64,000 bases of DNA from Egaibacter danicus (GCA_016707075.1 JADJII010000005.1:352547-416546), one strand, 5' to 3'; shown: positions 33,966 to 43,833, counted from the stretch's first letter. The notes: a model not told the origin generated them from the letters alone. A program made the numbers and translations.

Positions 33966-34646
33966 ATGAAAAATTACACCCGATTCATCCCCGGCGACGA
34001 GATTGATGATGTTGCGCAGTGGCGCTTCAGTTCAGTTGATTCGGCTTCCGGCAATCTTGCGGCGCAACTGAAAGCGCGTGACAACAAGTCAGATCCTGCC
34101 CACACTGAAACTGTCAGGCAGGAAGGCTATGCCGAAGGATTTGCCCAGGGGCACGCGCTTGCAACTCTGGATGCACAGCGTCAGATAGAAGACTTTGTGC
34201 GCAATCAGGAAATTGCAAATGCGCGCAGTTTTGTAAAGCTTTTTGAGTCGGCTCAGACTCAATTGCAGTCGGCCGAACAGGTTATTGCCAATGGTGTTTT
34301 GGCCTTGGCATGCGAATTAGCCAAAAGTGTTATTCGTCAGGAAGTATCCGTTGATCCGATGACGCTGCAGCCGGTAATTCGTGATGCACTCAGCTTGATT
34401 GCTGGCGACGGGAAGGCCGTGCGTGTGAGGCTGAATCCTCTCGACCTGGCTAACCTGCAGGAAACAATCGGCGCTGAATTTCCGGGGTTCGATCTAAAAC
34501 TACTGGGTGATGGAGCAGTGCAGCAAGGCGGATGTATTGTTGAATGCGCAGGTACCTTGGTGGACGGGACCATCGAGAAGCGATGGATGCGCGCCGTGGC
34601 GACGCTTGGCCTGGATACCCCTTGGGGAGAACCATCGAATGCCTAG
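33966..34646 (+). CDS. fliH: Flagellar export ATPase regulator FliH
   Basis: 226 aa from ATG 33966 (MKNYTRFIPGDEID); a TTG two codons earlier is possible. Coiled-coil centre (EGFAQGHALATLDAQRQIEDF) and a C-terminal V-ATPase E-subunit-like domain. FliH dimers bind FliI and carry it to the gate. Its end overlaps the fliI start by eight bases. Confidence 0.92.
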   Translation: MKNYTRFIPGDEIDDVAQWRFSSVDSASGNLAAQLKARDNKSDPAHTETVRQEGYAEGFAQGHALATLDAQRQIEDFVRNQEIANARSFVKLFESAQTQLQSAEQVIANGVLALACELAKSVIRQEVSVDPMTLQPVIRDALSLIAGDGKAVRVRLNPLDLANLQETIGAEFPGFDLKLLGDGAVQQGGCIVECAGTLVDGTIEKRWMRAVATLGLDTPWGEPSNA

Positions 34647-36036
34647 CCAGCCGGAAGCCATCTGGCGCGATTTTCTTGAGGGAGCCCGTCAGAGGGTAAG
34701 TGCTTCAAATCCCCTTGAAGTCAGAGGCACGCTAACGCGTTTAACAGGTCTGGTGCTGGAGGCCACCGGCATCCGCGTGCCGGTTGGTTCGCAGTGTCTG
34801 GTTGCCATGACCTCCCAACTACCCATATTGGCTGAAGTAGTCGGATTTGCCGGTGATCGCGCTTATTTGATGCCTGCGGGGGATACGCATGGCTTGTCAA
34901 GTGGCGCTACCGTGGTGCCAGCCGCGGCTTATGTTGCGGTCCCCCGACTTCGGGAAAAGAGACAGGCCAGTCGTGACTCTCACCCCGGAATGCTCCGCTT
35001 GCCGTTGGGTGAAGGCTTGTTGGGACGTGTGGTCGGTCCGAACGGTTCGCCGATGGACAAGCTGGGCCCCATTTCAGATGTGACCTCACTGCCGCTGGAC
35101 AGAAGGCAAATCAACGCAATGGATCGTGCGCCAGTGCGGGAACCACTGGATACGGGGGTGAGGGCGATCAATGCGCTGCTGACAGTTGGGCGAGGCCAGC
35201 GCATTGGGTTGTTTGCTGGCTCAGGTGTTGGCAAGAGTGTCCTGCTTGGAATGATGGCGCGCTACACGGCGGCAGACGTCATTGTGGTGGGATTGATTGG
35301 TGAGCGAGGCCGCGAGGTCAAGGAATTCATCGAGGACATACTGGGTGTGGACGGACGGGCTCGGTCTGTTGTGGTTGCTGCACCAGCGGATGCGCCGCCT
35401 CTCCTGCGGATGCAGGGTGCAGCCTACGCCACGGCGGTAGCGGAGCATTTTCGCGACAAGGGGAAGCATGTGCTTTTGTTAATGGATTCGTTGACAAGGT
35501 ATGCCATGGCCCAGCGGGAAATTGCCCTTGCTATCGGCGAACCGCCAGCCACAAAGGGCTATCCACCATCCTGCTTTGCGAAGCTGCCACAACTGGTTGA
35601 GCGCAGTGGGAATGGTCTGAATGGGGTTGGTTCCATTACAGCTATTTACACCGTTTTGTCGGAGGGCGATGACCAGCAAGACCCCATCGCTGACGCGGCC
35701 AGGGCTATTCTGGACGGACATATCGTTCTCTCACGTTCCCTGGCTGAGGCAGGGCATTTCCCGGCAATCGACATAGAAAGGTCGGCATCGAGGGTTATGC
35801 ATAACGTGACGACGCGTGAGCACTTTGACCAGGCGAGAACCTTTCGGTCCGTTGCTTCAAGATATGAAAAAGGACGTGATCTCGTGCAAATCGGTGCGTA
35901 CGTTCCTGGATCAGATGCTGCTCTGGATCAGGCGATCCATCTGCATGAACCCATGGCAATGTTTCTGCAGCAGGACATGTATGTGTCGGCTTCGCTTGGG
36001 CAAAGCATTGATGGCATGTCAAATGCGATGTCGTGA
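34639..36036 (+). CDS. fliI: Flagellar export ATPase FliI
   Basis: 465 aa from ATG 34639, inside the end of fliH; the open frame extends upstream in a non-coding frame. Walker A GLFAGSGVGKSVLLG, GERGREVKEF, Walker B HVLLLMDSLTRYAMAQREI. FliI is the F1-beta-like ATPase that unloads chaperones at the gate. Confidence 0.96.
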   Translation: MPSQPEAIWRDFLEGARQRVSASNPLEVRGTLTRLTGLVLEATGIRVPVGSQCLVAMTSQLPILAEVVGFAGDRAYLMPAGDTHGLSSGATVVPAAAYVAVPRLREKRQASRDSHPGMLRLPLGEGLLGRVVGPNGSPMDKLGPISDVTSLPLDRRQINAMDRAPVREPLDTGVRAINALLTVGRGQRIGLFAGSGVGKSVLLGMMARYTAADVIVVGLIGERGREVKEFIEDILGVDGRARSVVVAAPADAPPLLRMQGAAYATAVAEHFRDKGKHVLLLMDSLTRYAMAQREIALAIGEPPATKGYPPSCFAKLPQLVERSGNGLNGVGSITAIYTVLSEGDDQQDPIADAARAILDGHIVLSRSLAEAGHFPAIDIERSASRVMHNVTTREHFDQARTFRSVASRYEKGRDLVQIGAYVPGSDAALDQAIHLHEPMAMFLQQDMYVSASLGQSIDGMSNAMS

Positions 36037-36073
36037 TCTGCTGGGTGAGTGTTTACGGGAGTCAGGAAAATAA

Positions 36074-36541
36074 ATGTCGGCAATAAAAAGTGTCATGCTC
36101 GCAATTGAAGGAGCCATGCGTGCGCGGGACCTGGCCACGAAGGATCTCACTCGTATTCAGTTGCATGTTGTGTCCGCCCAAGGTCAACTGGACCAGCTTG
36201 AGCATTACGCGGCTGATACCGAGGCAAGATGGGGCAATTCGTCCAGAACCCAGATGACGGCCGAGCTGATGCGCCACCACTATCAGTTCCTTGATCGACT
36301 GCATCACGCCATTGGCCTTCAGCGCGGTGTTATGCAAAATTTGGCTGATCAGGCAGGCGAGGCAAAAAACGCATTGATTCAGCTGGAATTGCGACTGGCC
36401 AGTCTGAAAAAAATCGAAACCAGGCAACGTCATTTACAGACTGCACAGGAGGATCGCCGTGAGCAACGACAAATGGACGAACTGGCGGCTGTGCAGCACA
36501 CGAAACTAACCAGATGCAGACAGGCAGGAGGCCAGACGTGA
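36074..36541 (+). CDS. fliJ: Flagellar export protein FliJ
   Basis: 155 aa, almost wholly coiled coil (AKNALIQLELRLASLKKIETRQRHLQTAQEDRREQRQ). FliJ is the central stalk-like component of the export ATPase. It lies between fliI and fliK as usual. Its stop overlaps the fliK GTG start. Confidence 0.88.
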   Translation: MSAIKSVMLAIEGAMRARDLATKDLTRIQLHVVSAQGQLDQLEHYAADTEARWGNSSRTQMTAELMRHHYQFLDRLHHAIGLQRGVMQNLADQAGEAKNALIQLELRLASLKKIETRQRHLQTAQEDRREQRQMDELAAVQHTKLTRCRQAGGQT

Positions 36542-37722
36542 GTATGAACGGAACATTACCGTCTTCTTCATTGCAACCGGCCACTGGCGGCGTTCGGCCA
36601 CTGGCTTCTGCCAAACCGGGTTGTGTCGCAGCGCAGAATACTGGCGCCGTCAGTACTTTCCTGTCAGTATTGACTGCACTCGATCCCGTGGTTGACCCTG
36701 TTTCTCAGGATGTAAACCAACTTGCTGGCAATATGCCGAGCGACAAAAGTCAGGTGATACCCCCTTCACAAAGCGAGGCCACGGGAAACATGACGTTCTT
36801 TCTGATCCAGGGTGAGCAGTGGTCGGTAGACGCGAGCGACATGACCCCAGGAGCCGGAGCCCAGGATATCCCGGCGGCGCCAGTCGGCGGAAGACCGGGA
36901 GTTGAAGTCGGGCAGTTCAAGGCGATGGAGGTCACTTCGACTGGTACCGCCGCTGCATCTTCAAAATCTGATCCGGGCAAGGCAAAAAAACCTCTTAACT
37001 CTGGTCGCAATTTGCTTCAAGACGAGGCAGGAATACCACCTCAATTCATAGCTGGTGGACGATCCGGTTCCGCAGAGATAGGCTTTGATGCGGGTGCATC
37101 GAAGGCGGTTCAATTGGCCGCGAGCAAAGGCTTGAACAGGCACGAAGATGCGCATCAGGCGATGGTTACCAGCGGATTGGCTGAGGGCAAGCTGTCGGAG
37201 CGGCCTCTGACGAGAGACATTTTCAAATCAGTACTCACGCTGGTGGAGGGTACCTGGGGGCCCGCCGGTCCATCCTTCGCGGGTAGCGCTCAAACATACT
37301 GGGCTTCCGCAGAAGCTGCCCCCGTGATGGCAGATGTTGTGACCGAGCAGGTGACGTATTGGGTCAATCACGAATTGCAGAATGCTGAACTGACACTGAA
37401 TGACGCTGGCCATGAGCCTATTGAAGTGAGCATCTCACTTCAGGGAAAGGAGGCGCATGTTGATTTCCGGTCGGATCAGGCCGCGACCCGGGAAATACTG
37501 GAAGGAGCGGTGTCAAACTTGAAAGATATGTTGGCTCACCACGGACTTTCACTTTCAGGCGTTTCTGTTGGCGGTTCCAGTCAGGGCGAGCATCATTCGG
37601 GCAAGCAGAAGAATCCTGCCGAGATTCGCAAGACCTCCGTGCAAGTTGTATCCCGTGACCCAGTCACTGGCTCGGCCACAAAAAGAGCCACTGTTATCCG
37701 GGCACTTGATCTATTTGTGTAG
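36538..37722 (+). CDS. fliK: Flagellar hook-length control protein FliK
   Basis: 394 aa from GTG 36538, chosen because AGGAGG is six bases upstream; ATG 36544 is the alternative. Long low-complexity N-terminal ruler region, then a C-terminal FliK domain (LTLNDAGHEPIEVSISLQGKEAHVDFRSDQAATREIL) that acts on FlhB. A 154-base gap follows before fliL and may hold a promoter; no box is certain. Confidence 0.9.
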   Translation: MSMNGTLPSSSLQPATGGVRPLASAKPGCVAAQNTGAVSTFLSVLTALDPVVDPVSQDVNQLAGNMPSDKSQVIPPSQSEATGNMTFFLIQGEQWSVDASDMTPGAGAQDIPAAPVGGRPGVEVGQFKAMEVTSTGTAAASSKSDPGKAKKPLNSGRNLLQDEAGIPPQFIAGGRSGSAEIGFDAGASKAVQLAASKGLNRHEDAHQAMVTSGLAEGKLSERPLTRDIFKSVLTLVEGTWGPAGPSFAGSAQTYWASAEAAPVMADVVTEQVTYWVNHELQNAELTLNDAGHEPIEVSISLQGKEAHVDFRSDQAATREILEGAVSNLKDMLAHHGLSLSGVSVGGSSQGEHHSGKQKNPAEIRKTSVQVVSRDPVTGSATKRATVIRALDLFV

Positions 37723-37876
37723 CCAGCCCCAGGGGTTCCGTGACAAATGAATAGTCCGGATTAGCCCCCTTAATCGGCGAATCAGGTTGTTTGCTTGTAC
37801 AGAATAATCATTTTGTGCGAGCGCATTCAAGATTGGATGTTAGAGACCATGACCGCACGTTTTTGAGGGAGATACC

Positions 37877-38449
37877 GTGTCCGCCAAACCAGATGTACCA
37901 GAAGGAGTGAAAGCTCCAGCCAAAAGCAAGAAGCTTTTGATCATAGTTGGTCTCGCCGTCCTGGTTGCTGCGCTGGCCGGAGGCGGGGGCTGGTTTTACC
38001 TGAGCAAGCAACAGGCCGCTGAGGATGGCGAAGAAGAAGTCGTGCACGAAGAAGCCAAGGGCCCACCGACCTTTCTCCCACTCGACAACATGGTGGTTAA
38101 TCTTGCGGATGCGGGGGGTGAAAAAGTAGCGCAAGTTGGAATCACACTTGAACTACTGGATGCGCATGCGACGGACAAAGTCAAGTCCTATTTGCCAACC
38201 ATCCGTAGTGGAATTTTGCTGCTGATCTCACAGCGTACCGCTGAAGAGCTTCTTCAGCGCGAAGGGAAAGAAAAATTGGCGGCTGACATTCTGACGGAGG
38301 CTTCCCGCCCTTTCGGTGGATCGCATGAAGAGCCCGTCAGCGAAGTGCCCAAAGAAAAAGGGAAGCCCAAAAAGAAAACCGCGAAGAAAAAGGATGGTGA
38401 AGAAAATCCTGTCCGCGGTGTCCTCTTTTCAAGCTTCATCGTTCAATAA
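37877..38449 (+). CDS. fliL: Flagellar basal-body protein FliL
   Basis: 190 aa from a GTG start preceded by GAGGGAGA. One N-terminal membrane helix (LLIIVGLAVLVAALAGGGGW), then a periplasmic domain with the family pattern TFLPLDNMVVNLAD and LLLISQRTAEELLQREGKEKLAADI. A Lys-rich insertion (KEKGKPKKKTAKKKDGEE) lies just before the last strand VRGVLFSSFIVQ. FliL rings surround the stator. Confidence 0.93.
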   Translation: MSAKPDVPEGVKAPAKSKKLLIIVGLAVLVAALAGGGGWFYLSKQQAAEDGEEEVVHEEAKGPPTFLPLDNMVVNLADAGGEKVAQVGITLELLDAHATDKVKSYLPTIRSGILLLISQRTAEELLQREGKEKLAADILTEASRPFGGSHEEPVSEVPKEKGKPKKKTAKKKDGEENPVRGVLFSSFIVQ

Positions 38450-38470
38450 CCACTAATTGCAGGCTGGTCC

Positions 38471-39475
38471 ATGAGCGAATCCTTTTTATCCCAGGAAGAA
38501 GTTGATGCCCTGCTGGAGGGTGTTACAGGCGAGAGCCAGACGACTTCCGAAGTGGCGACAGATAGCGGAGATATTCGCAATTACGACATGTCGAGCCAGG
38601 AGCGGATCGTTCGTGGCCGCATGCCGACGATGGAAATCGTCAACGAGCGATTTGCCCGTAACTTTCGGGTTGGCCTGTTCAATTTTGTTCGTCGCAGCCC
38701 TGAGATCTCCGTAGGTTCTGTAACTGTTCAGCGCTACAGCGCGTTTCTTCGTGAACTGGCCGTGCCCACCAATTTCAATATCGTGGCCATGAAGCCGCTG
38801 CGTGGCAACGGGTTGGTGGTTTGTGAGCCAGCATTGGTTTTTGGCATTATTGATACCCTTTACGGAGGTATTGGAAAGTTCCAGACCCGGATCGAGGGAC
38901 GTGATTTTTCTGCTACGGAGCAAAGGGTCATCAACCGGATGGTCGAGGTCATCACGGCCGAATACAACAAGGCATGGAAAGGTATTTACCCGCTGGAGCT
39001 TGAATATCAACGATCCGAGATGCAGCCCCAGTTTGCCAATGTTGCCACTCCCAGCGAAATCGTCATTTCTACATCTTTTCAGCTGGAAATTGGTGATATT
39101 TCCGGTGCGATTCATTTTTGCTTTCCCTACTCCACGCTGGAACCCATTCGGGATGTTCTGTATTCCTCTACCCAGGGCGACTCGGTTGAAGTAGACAGGC
39201 GCTGGGTGAATGTATTAACCCGGGAAATTCAGGCCGCAGAGGTCACGATGGTCGCTGAACTGGCACGTGCAGATGCCACAGTTGAGCAGCTTTTGGCAAT
39301 GAGGGTGGGTGACTTTATCGAACTGGATCGTGAACCCAGAATTGAAGTGTCGGTAGACGGTGTACCAGTCTTCGAGTGTCAGTATGGCACTCACAACGCC
39401 AAATACGCAATACGTATCGACAAGAGCTTGCGTGGCAATGATTCCAACTGGAAAGGAAGTTCTTATGGCAGCTGA
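38471..39475 (+). CDS. fliM: Flagellar motor switch protein FliM
   Basis: 334 aa. The N-terminus begins ESFLSQEEVDALLEGV, the CheY-P binding segment, followed by the middle domain (GGxG-type VFGIIDTLYGGIGKF) and a C-terminal SpoA domain. It overlaps the start of fliN by 11 bases. Confidence 0.97.
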   Translation: MSESFLSQEEVDALLEGVTGESQTTSEVATDSGDIRNYDMSSQERIVRGRMPTMEIVNERFARNFRVGLFNFVRRSPEISVGSVTVQRYSAFLRELAVPTNFNIVAMKPLRGNGLVVCEPALVFGIIDTLYGGIGKFQTRIEGRDFSATEQRVINRMVEVITAEYNKAWKGIYPLELEYQRSEMQPQFANVATPSEIVISTSFQLEIGDISGAIHFCFPYSTLEPIRDVLYSSTQGDSVEVDRRWVNVLTREIQAAEVTMVAELARADATVEQLLAMRVGDFIELDREPRIEVSVDGVPVFECQYGTHNAKYAIRIDKSLRGNDSNWKGSSYGS

Positions 39476-39899
39476 AGAAGTAACACCGGAAGGCGACGGC
39501 ATGGCCGATTGGGCCGAAGCCCTGACTGAGCAGAAAGGCGCTGCCGATGGTGGTGTGGAAATGGCTTCGGGAGGGATCCTCTCGGGGGAAGCGCCCCGTC
39601 CATTTTCTTCCGCTTCAGATTCCGACATTCCGATCAACGACATTAACCGCGTCCTTGATATTCCTGTTCAGTTGTCGGTCGAGCTTGGTCGAACCAAGGT
39701 CCCGATCAAGCATATTCTGCAGTTGGGCCAGGGTTCGGTGGTCGAGCTCGATGCGCTGGCTGGTGAGCCCATGGACGTGCTCGTCAATGGTTATCTGATT
39801 GCCCAGGGGGAGGTTGTCGTTGTCAATGACAAGTTTGGCATCCGTTTGACTGATGTAGTCACGCCATCCGAGCGTCTGCGCCGTGTCAGCAAAGGTTGA
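39465..39899 (+). CDS. fliN: Flagellar motor switch protein FliN
   Basis: 144 aa from ATG 39465. A variable acidic N-terminus precedes the SpoA domain INRVLDIPVQLSVELGRTKV and YLIAQGEVVVVNDKFGIRLTD. FliN forms the base of the C ring. Confidence 0.96.
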   Translation: MAAEEVTPEGDGMADWAEALTEQKGAADGGVEMASGGILSGEAPRPFSSASDSDIPINDINRVLDIPVQLSVELGRTKVPIKHILQLGQGSVVELDALAGEPMDVLVNGYLIAQGEVVVVNDKFGIRLTDVVTPSERLRRVSKG

Positions 39900-39908
39900 G
39901 CTCTTTTC

Positions 39909-40205
39909 ATGATGTCGTCGATTACCACCGTTGTTGCCGTTCTCGTGTTGCTGGCATTTCTGCCCGTGACGATTAAATGGATTCAACGCAGAATTGGCGG
40001 CGATTCCACACGGGTTGTGCAAGCTTCTTCAGTGGTCTCGGCGGTAGCTGTTGGTCCAAGCCAGCGCGTCGTCACGGTCGAGGTTGGCCCGCCAGGTGAT
40101 CGGAAATGGCTCGTCCTCGGCGTTACGGCCCAGTCGATTACCTTGCTGCACTCGTTAGCGGGTGTGCCAGAGGTCGTACCAGGGGAAAGTTCCCGTCAGC
40201 CTTGA
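39909..40205 (+). CDS. fliO: Flagellar export protein FliO
   Basis: 98 aa. A single N-terminal membrane helix (ITTVVAVLVLLAFLPVTI) and a soluble domain with RVVTVEVGPPGDRKWLVLGVTAQSITLLHSL, the FliO pattern. It assists assembly of FliP. Located between fliN and fliP. Confidence 0.9.
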   Translation: MMSSITTVVAVLVLLAFLPVTIKWIQRRIGGDSTRVVQASSVVSAVAVGPSQRVVTVEVGPPGDRKWLVLGVTAQSITLLHSLAGVPEVVPGESSRQP

Positions 40206-40244
40206 GCTTTGGGTACTTCCTGACACTATTCAAAAGGAATTCTC

Positions 40245-41024
40245 GTGGGTTATGTGCCTGATCAGTCGATGAAACGCTTGCTTTGGGCTGGCAAATGTGG
40301 GCTATGGGCATTTGGAGTGTTCACCAGTTCGACTGCGCTTGCGCAAACAGGAGCGCAGCTCCCACTGCTGGTGGGAACAGGCGCGACAGGGGTGAGCTTT
40401 TCCGTACCTGTTCAAACCTTGCTGTTTTTTACAGCGCTGTCGTTCCTGCCCGCTATTCTGCTGATGATGACAGGATTCACCCGCATTGTGATCGTATTGT
40501 CTTTAATGCGTCAGGCGTTGGGTACGCAGTCATCACCACCCAATCAGGTGATTGTCGGTTTGTCGCTTTTTCTGACGTTCTTCGTGATGGGTCCCACACT
40601 CGACAAGGTCTACGCTGACGCCTACCTTCCTTACACAAAGAATGCCATTACATTTGAACAAGCCCTTCAAAAAGGAGAGGATCCGTTGCGCCAGTTCATG
40701 GCAAAACAGACCCGGCAAGCGGACCTTTCACTATTCGTCAAATTGGCCAAACTGGAGCCAGGCGTCACGGCTCAAACAGCACCGATGCGAATTTTGGTAC
40801 CTGCTTTCGTCATCAGCGAACTCAAGTCTGCATTCCAGATTGGATTCATGGTTTTCATTCCGTTTCTGGTGATTGACATTGTTGTAGCGAGTGTTTTGAT
40901 GTCTCTGGGCATGATGATGCTGTCACCCGTCCTCGTGGCGTTACCTTTCAAGCTCATGCTGTTCGTACTTGCAGATGGCTGGAATCTTCTTGTTGGCTCT
41001 CTTGCAGCCAGTTTTGCTTCATAG
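40245..41024 (+). CDS. fliP: Flagellar export gate protein FliP
   Basis: 259 aa from GTG 40245, with AAGGAA just upstream; ATG 40269 is an alternative. A cleavable signal sequence (LWAFGVFTSSTALAQ) as in enteric FliP, then four membrane helices with MTGFTRIVIVLSLMRQALGTQ and FVISELKSAFQIGF. Confidence 0.96.
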   Translation: MGYVPDQSMKRLLWAGKCGLWAFGVFTSSTALAQTGAQLPLLVGTGATGVSFSVPVQTLLFFTALSFLPAILLMMTGFTRIVIVLSLMRQALGTQSSPPNQVIVGLSLFLTFFVMGPTLDKVYADAYLPYTKNAITFEQALQKGEDPLRQFMAKQTRQADLSLFVKLAKLEPGVTAQTAPMRILVPAFVISELKSAFQIGFMVFIPFLVIDIVVASVLMSLGMMMLSPVLVALPFKLMLFVLADGWNLLVGSLAASFAS

Positions 41025-41035
41025 GTGAACTGTCA

Positions 41036-41305
41036 ATGAATGCGCAAATGGTTTTAACCATGGGCCAGGAAGCCCTGCTGATGCTGCTGATGGTCTCGGC
41101 GCCGGTATTGGCCGTGGTGCTTGTGGTGGGTCTGGTCATTGGGCTGTTCCAGGCAGTTACCCAGATCAACGAGGCAACACTTGCCTTCGTCCCCAAATTG
41201 ATTGCTGCTGTCGCCGTGTTTGCCATTGCCGGGCCCTGGATGCTCAATATGCTGGTGGAATACATACGACGCACCATTGAGTCCATTCCGGCCGCCGTCC
41301 TCTGA
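41036..41305 (+). CDS. fliQ: Flagellar export gate protein FliQ
   Basis: 89 aa, two membrane helices, with LFQAVTQINEATLAFVPKL, the family motif. Standard length and place between fliP and fliR. Confidence 0.96.
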   Translation: MNAQMVLTMGQEALLMLLMVSAPVLAVVLVVGLVIGLFQAVTQINEATLAFVPKLIAAVAVFAIAGPWMLNMLVEYIRRTIESIPAAVL

Positions 41306-41320
41306 CAGGGTTCAGTTGTT

Positions 41321-42079
41321 GTGATCAGCGTAACGGAAGCCCAACTGACGGACTGGCTTTCCCCCATTTTGTGGCCATTCTTTCGCATACTGGCAGTTTT
41401 TACTGCTGCGCCTATTTTTTCCTCCCGGGCGTTTCCAGTGCGAGCAAGAATTGGACTGGCGTTCCTTATTGCTTTGGCAGCGCAAGCCAGCTTGACAAAT
41501 CAGCAAGTGATTGGAATCAACAGCCCGGATGCTTTTGGAGCTGTGCTGCAGCAAGTTGGAGTTGGCCTCGCCATTGGATTTGCTGTCCGCCTTGTGTTCA
41601 GTGTGTTTGAGTTGGCCGGGCAAGTGGTTGGTTTTCAGATGGGCCTGGGGTTTGCAGCTTTTTTTGATCCCTCCACAAGCGCCCAGTCGAGTGCAATGGG
41701 CCGCTTTTACGCCAACATTGCAGCCCTAATGTTCCTGGCTGTGAACGCGCATGTTGTCGTGCTGATGGCTGTGATACGGAGTTTTGAAGCATTTCCCGTC
41801 GATCAGAATTTCCTGTCTGCCCTGCAGAAAATGCAGTTGCACACTTTGGGCGCCGAGTTGTTTGCCAGCGCTCTGTGGATTGCATTGCCTGTAATTGGCA
41901 TGCTGATGTTCGCCAACCTGGCGCTCGGCATTGTTTCCCGTGTCGCCCCGCAAATGAATATTTTTTCTGTCGGATTCCCGGTTACCCTGGCAGTCGGCCT
42001 GCTGGGCGTTGCCGCGACTCTGTCCATGCTGGATCAACCGTTCATGCGCCTCATGGAGCGGGTTCTGGAAATATTCTAG
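41321..42079 (+). CDS. fliR: Flagellar export gate protein FliR
   Basis: 252 aa from a GTG start. Six or more membrane helices with FTAAPIFSSRAFPVRARIGLAFLIA and QVVGFQMGLGFAAFFDPSTS. It ends the fliL-R operon and is convergent with the regulator gene at 42095. Confidence 0.95.
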   Translation: MISVTEAQLTDWLSPILWPFFRILAVFTAAPIFSSRAFPVRARIGLAFLIALAAQASLTNQQVIGINSPDAFGAVLQQVGVGLAIGFAVRLVFSVFELAGQVVGFQMGLGFAAFFDPSTSAQSSAMGRFYANIAALMFLAVNAHVVVLMAVIRSFEAFPVDQNFLSALQKMQLHTLGAELFASALWIALPVIGMLMFANLALGIVSRVAPQMNIFSVGFPVTLAVGLLGVAATLSMLDQPFMRLMERVLEIF

Positions 42080-42094
42080 CGAGTTGAGCGGCTA

Positions 42095-42727
42095 TCACAC
42101 CAATTCATTGCGAATTGCATAAACCGTCAACTCGGCATTATTCGACAACTTGAGTTTTTCGAGAACCCTCGAGCGATAGACGCTGACAGTTTTAGGGCTC
42201 AACATCAGTTCTTCAGCTATGTCAGAAAGCCGTTTACCGGAAGCAATTTTCATTAATGTCTGCAGCTCACGTTCAGATAAAGCTGCATGTAGGGTTTCGT
42301 TGGTCGGGGCGGACAGGCTCTCAACCAGCATTTGTGCAACTTCTGGCGTAACGTATTTGCGCCCTTGAGCAACAGCTCTGACGGCATTAGCCAGTTCAGC
42401 TGGATCACCAGCCTTATTCAGATAGCCTTGTGCCCCTGCGCGCAGGCAGCGTAGTGCATATTGATCTTCCGGAAACATGGACAAGATCAATACCTTGACC
42501 GAAGAATTCGACTCTCGCAAGGTAGCCAACACCTCAAGACCCCCCCTCCCCGGCAGGTTCAGGTCCAGCACAAGAACATCACATGGCGAATTTCGCAGCG
42601 CCTCCCGGGCCTCAGAATAGCTGCCTGCTTCAGCAACCACCTTGATGTCAACGGCCTCGGCCAAAGTGTCCTTTATGCCGCGTCTTACCACGGCATGATC
42701 GTCACATAGGATTACTTGAATCATCAA
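42095..42727 (-). CDS. NarL/FixJ-family response regulator
   Basis: 210 aa. Receiver domain with D9, D10 and phospho-acceptor D55 (VLVLDLNLPG), then a LuxR-type HTH (LSERELQTLMKIASGKRLSDIAEELMLSPKTVSVYRSRVLEKL). Its start overlaps the stop of the kinase gene upstream (ATGA), so the two form a pair. The target genes are unknown; location between fliR and the che operon suggests motility or lifestyle control. Confidence 0.92.
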   Translation of the reverse strand: MMIQVILCDDHAVVRRGIKDTLAEAVDIKVVAEAGSYSEAREALRNSPCDVLVLDLNLPGRGGLEVLATLRESNSSVKVLILSMFPEDQYALRCLRAGAQGYLNKAGDPAELANAVRAVAQGRKYVTPEVAQMLVESLSAPTNETLHAALSERELQTLMKIASGKRLSDIAEELMLSPKTVSVYRSRVLEKLKLSNNAELTVYAIRNELV

Positions 42728-43833
42728 AATGCTTCCTGATTGACCTGCTGGGACGTTGGTGACAACGGGATGGAGAGGATTATGGATGTACCCTCACCCA
42801 CGCGGGTACTGACATCGAGCCAGCCGCCGATGGTTTTCGCACGCTCACGGAGGCCCTTGAGACCAAAAGAGTTGACCTTGGCCAAGTCTGCTTCAGAGAT
42901 GCCTTGACCGTTATCAGTGATTTCCAGCGTGAGCATCCCTTCCGTGTCAGTCAAATCAATGGTGACGAGATCGCAGCGGGCATATTTTGATATGTTGGTC
43001 AATGCTTCTTGGGCTGTCCTGTAGGCGGTAAGCTGAACTGTCTTGGTAACCTCGGGTTCACCGCCCGATGAATGAAACCTGGTTTTGACCCCTGTTCGTT
43101 TCTCGAATCGGGATACCAGCCACTGTACAGAGGCAATCAAGCCTTGATCAAGAATAGCTGGCCGCAAATTCATCATAATGCGCTGACTTGCGCCTATGGC
43201 GTGTTGAAGCATCTCCGTGGCTGCGATCAGATGCTCGAGTACGGCAGTATCCGTTGTGTGTCTGTTGACCCATGCCAAGTCTAGGTTTGCGGCAGCCAGT
43301 GATCCGCCGATATCGTCATGGATTTCGCGGGCAATGGACGCGCGCTCCTGTTCCATCGTAGTTTGTAAATGGCAGGCGAACTCCGACAAACGAATCTCCG
43401 AAGCCGCAAGTTCCGCAGCTGCGTGCTCTTTGGCAATTCGTGCCTGATGAACTTCCAGTGACCGGCGGATGACGTGAGCTAATTTCCCCATGCTGTCCTT
43501 GAGCACGTAGTCACTTAACCCCAGTTTGATCGCTTCCACCGCGGCAGATTCTCCAATAGCTCCCGAAAGAAGAATAAACGGTGGGGCGGACGAAAAGACC
43601 TGGAGCGCTTGCCACGCATCAATGGCGGTAAAACCGGGCAAACGGTAGTCGGCCAGGATGACATCAACGGTCGAGTGTTCCACTCGCTCTAGAAAAGCTT
43701 CAAGCGTGTCAACCCGATGAATGCTGAAGCTCAGTGCGGCTCCGGTCAGAGACCGGCATACCAAATCATGATCCAGGGTCGAGTCTTCCAGATGAAGGAT
43801 GCGAATCGGATTTGACGAGGTTTCTTGCATCAT
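42724..43833 (-). CDS. Receiver-histidine kinase hybrid without sensory domain
   Basis: 369 aa. N-terminal receiver domain with D62 in VILADYRLPGF, then directly a HisKA_3 dimerisation helix with the His in REIHDDIGGSLAA and a NarX-type ATPase domain (TISxYARC-like NISKYARCDLV; DNGQGI; GLKGLRERAKTIGG). There is no membrane segment, PAS or GAF domain, so input must arrive through phosphorylation of its own receiver by another kinase. It is the cognate kinase of the NarL-type regulator that follows. Confidence 0.9.
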   Translation of the reverse strand: MMQETSSNPIRILHLEDSTLDHDLVCRSLTGAALSFSIHRVDTLEAFLERVEHSTVDVILADYRLPGFTAIDAWQALQVFSSAPPFILLSGAIGESAAVEAIKLGLSDYVLKDSMGKLAHVIRRSLEVHQARIAKEHAAAELAASEIRLSEFACHLQTTMEQERASIAREIHDDIGGSLAAANLDLAWVNRHTTDTAVLEHLIAATEMLQHAIGASQRIMMNLRPAILDQGLIASVQWLVSRFEKRTGVKTRFHSSGGEPEVTKTVQLTAYRTAQEALTNISKYARCDLVTIDLTDTEGMLTLEITDNGQGISEADLAKVNSFGLKGLRERAKTIGGWLDVSTRVGEGTSIILSIPLSPTSQQVNQEAF

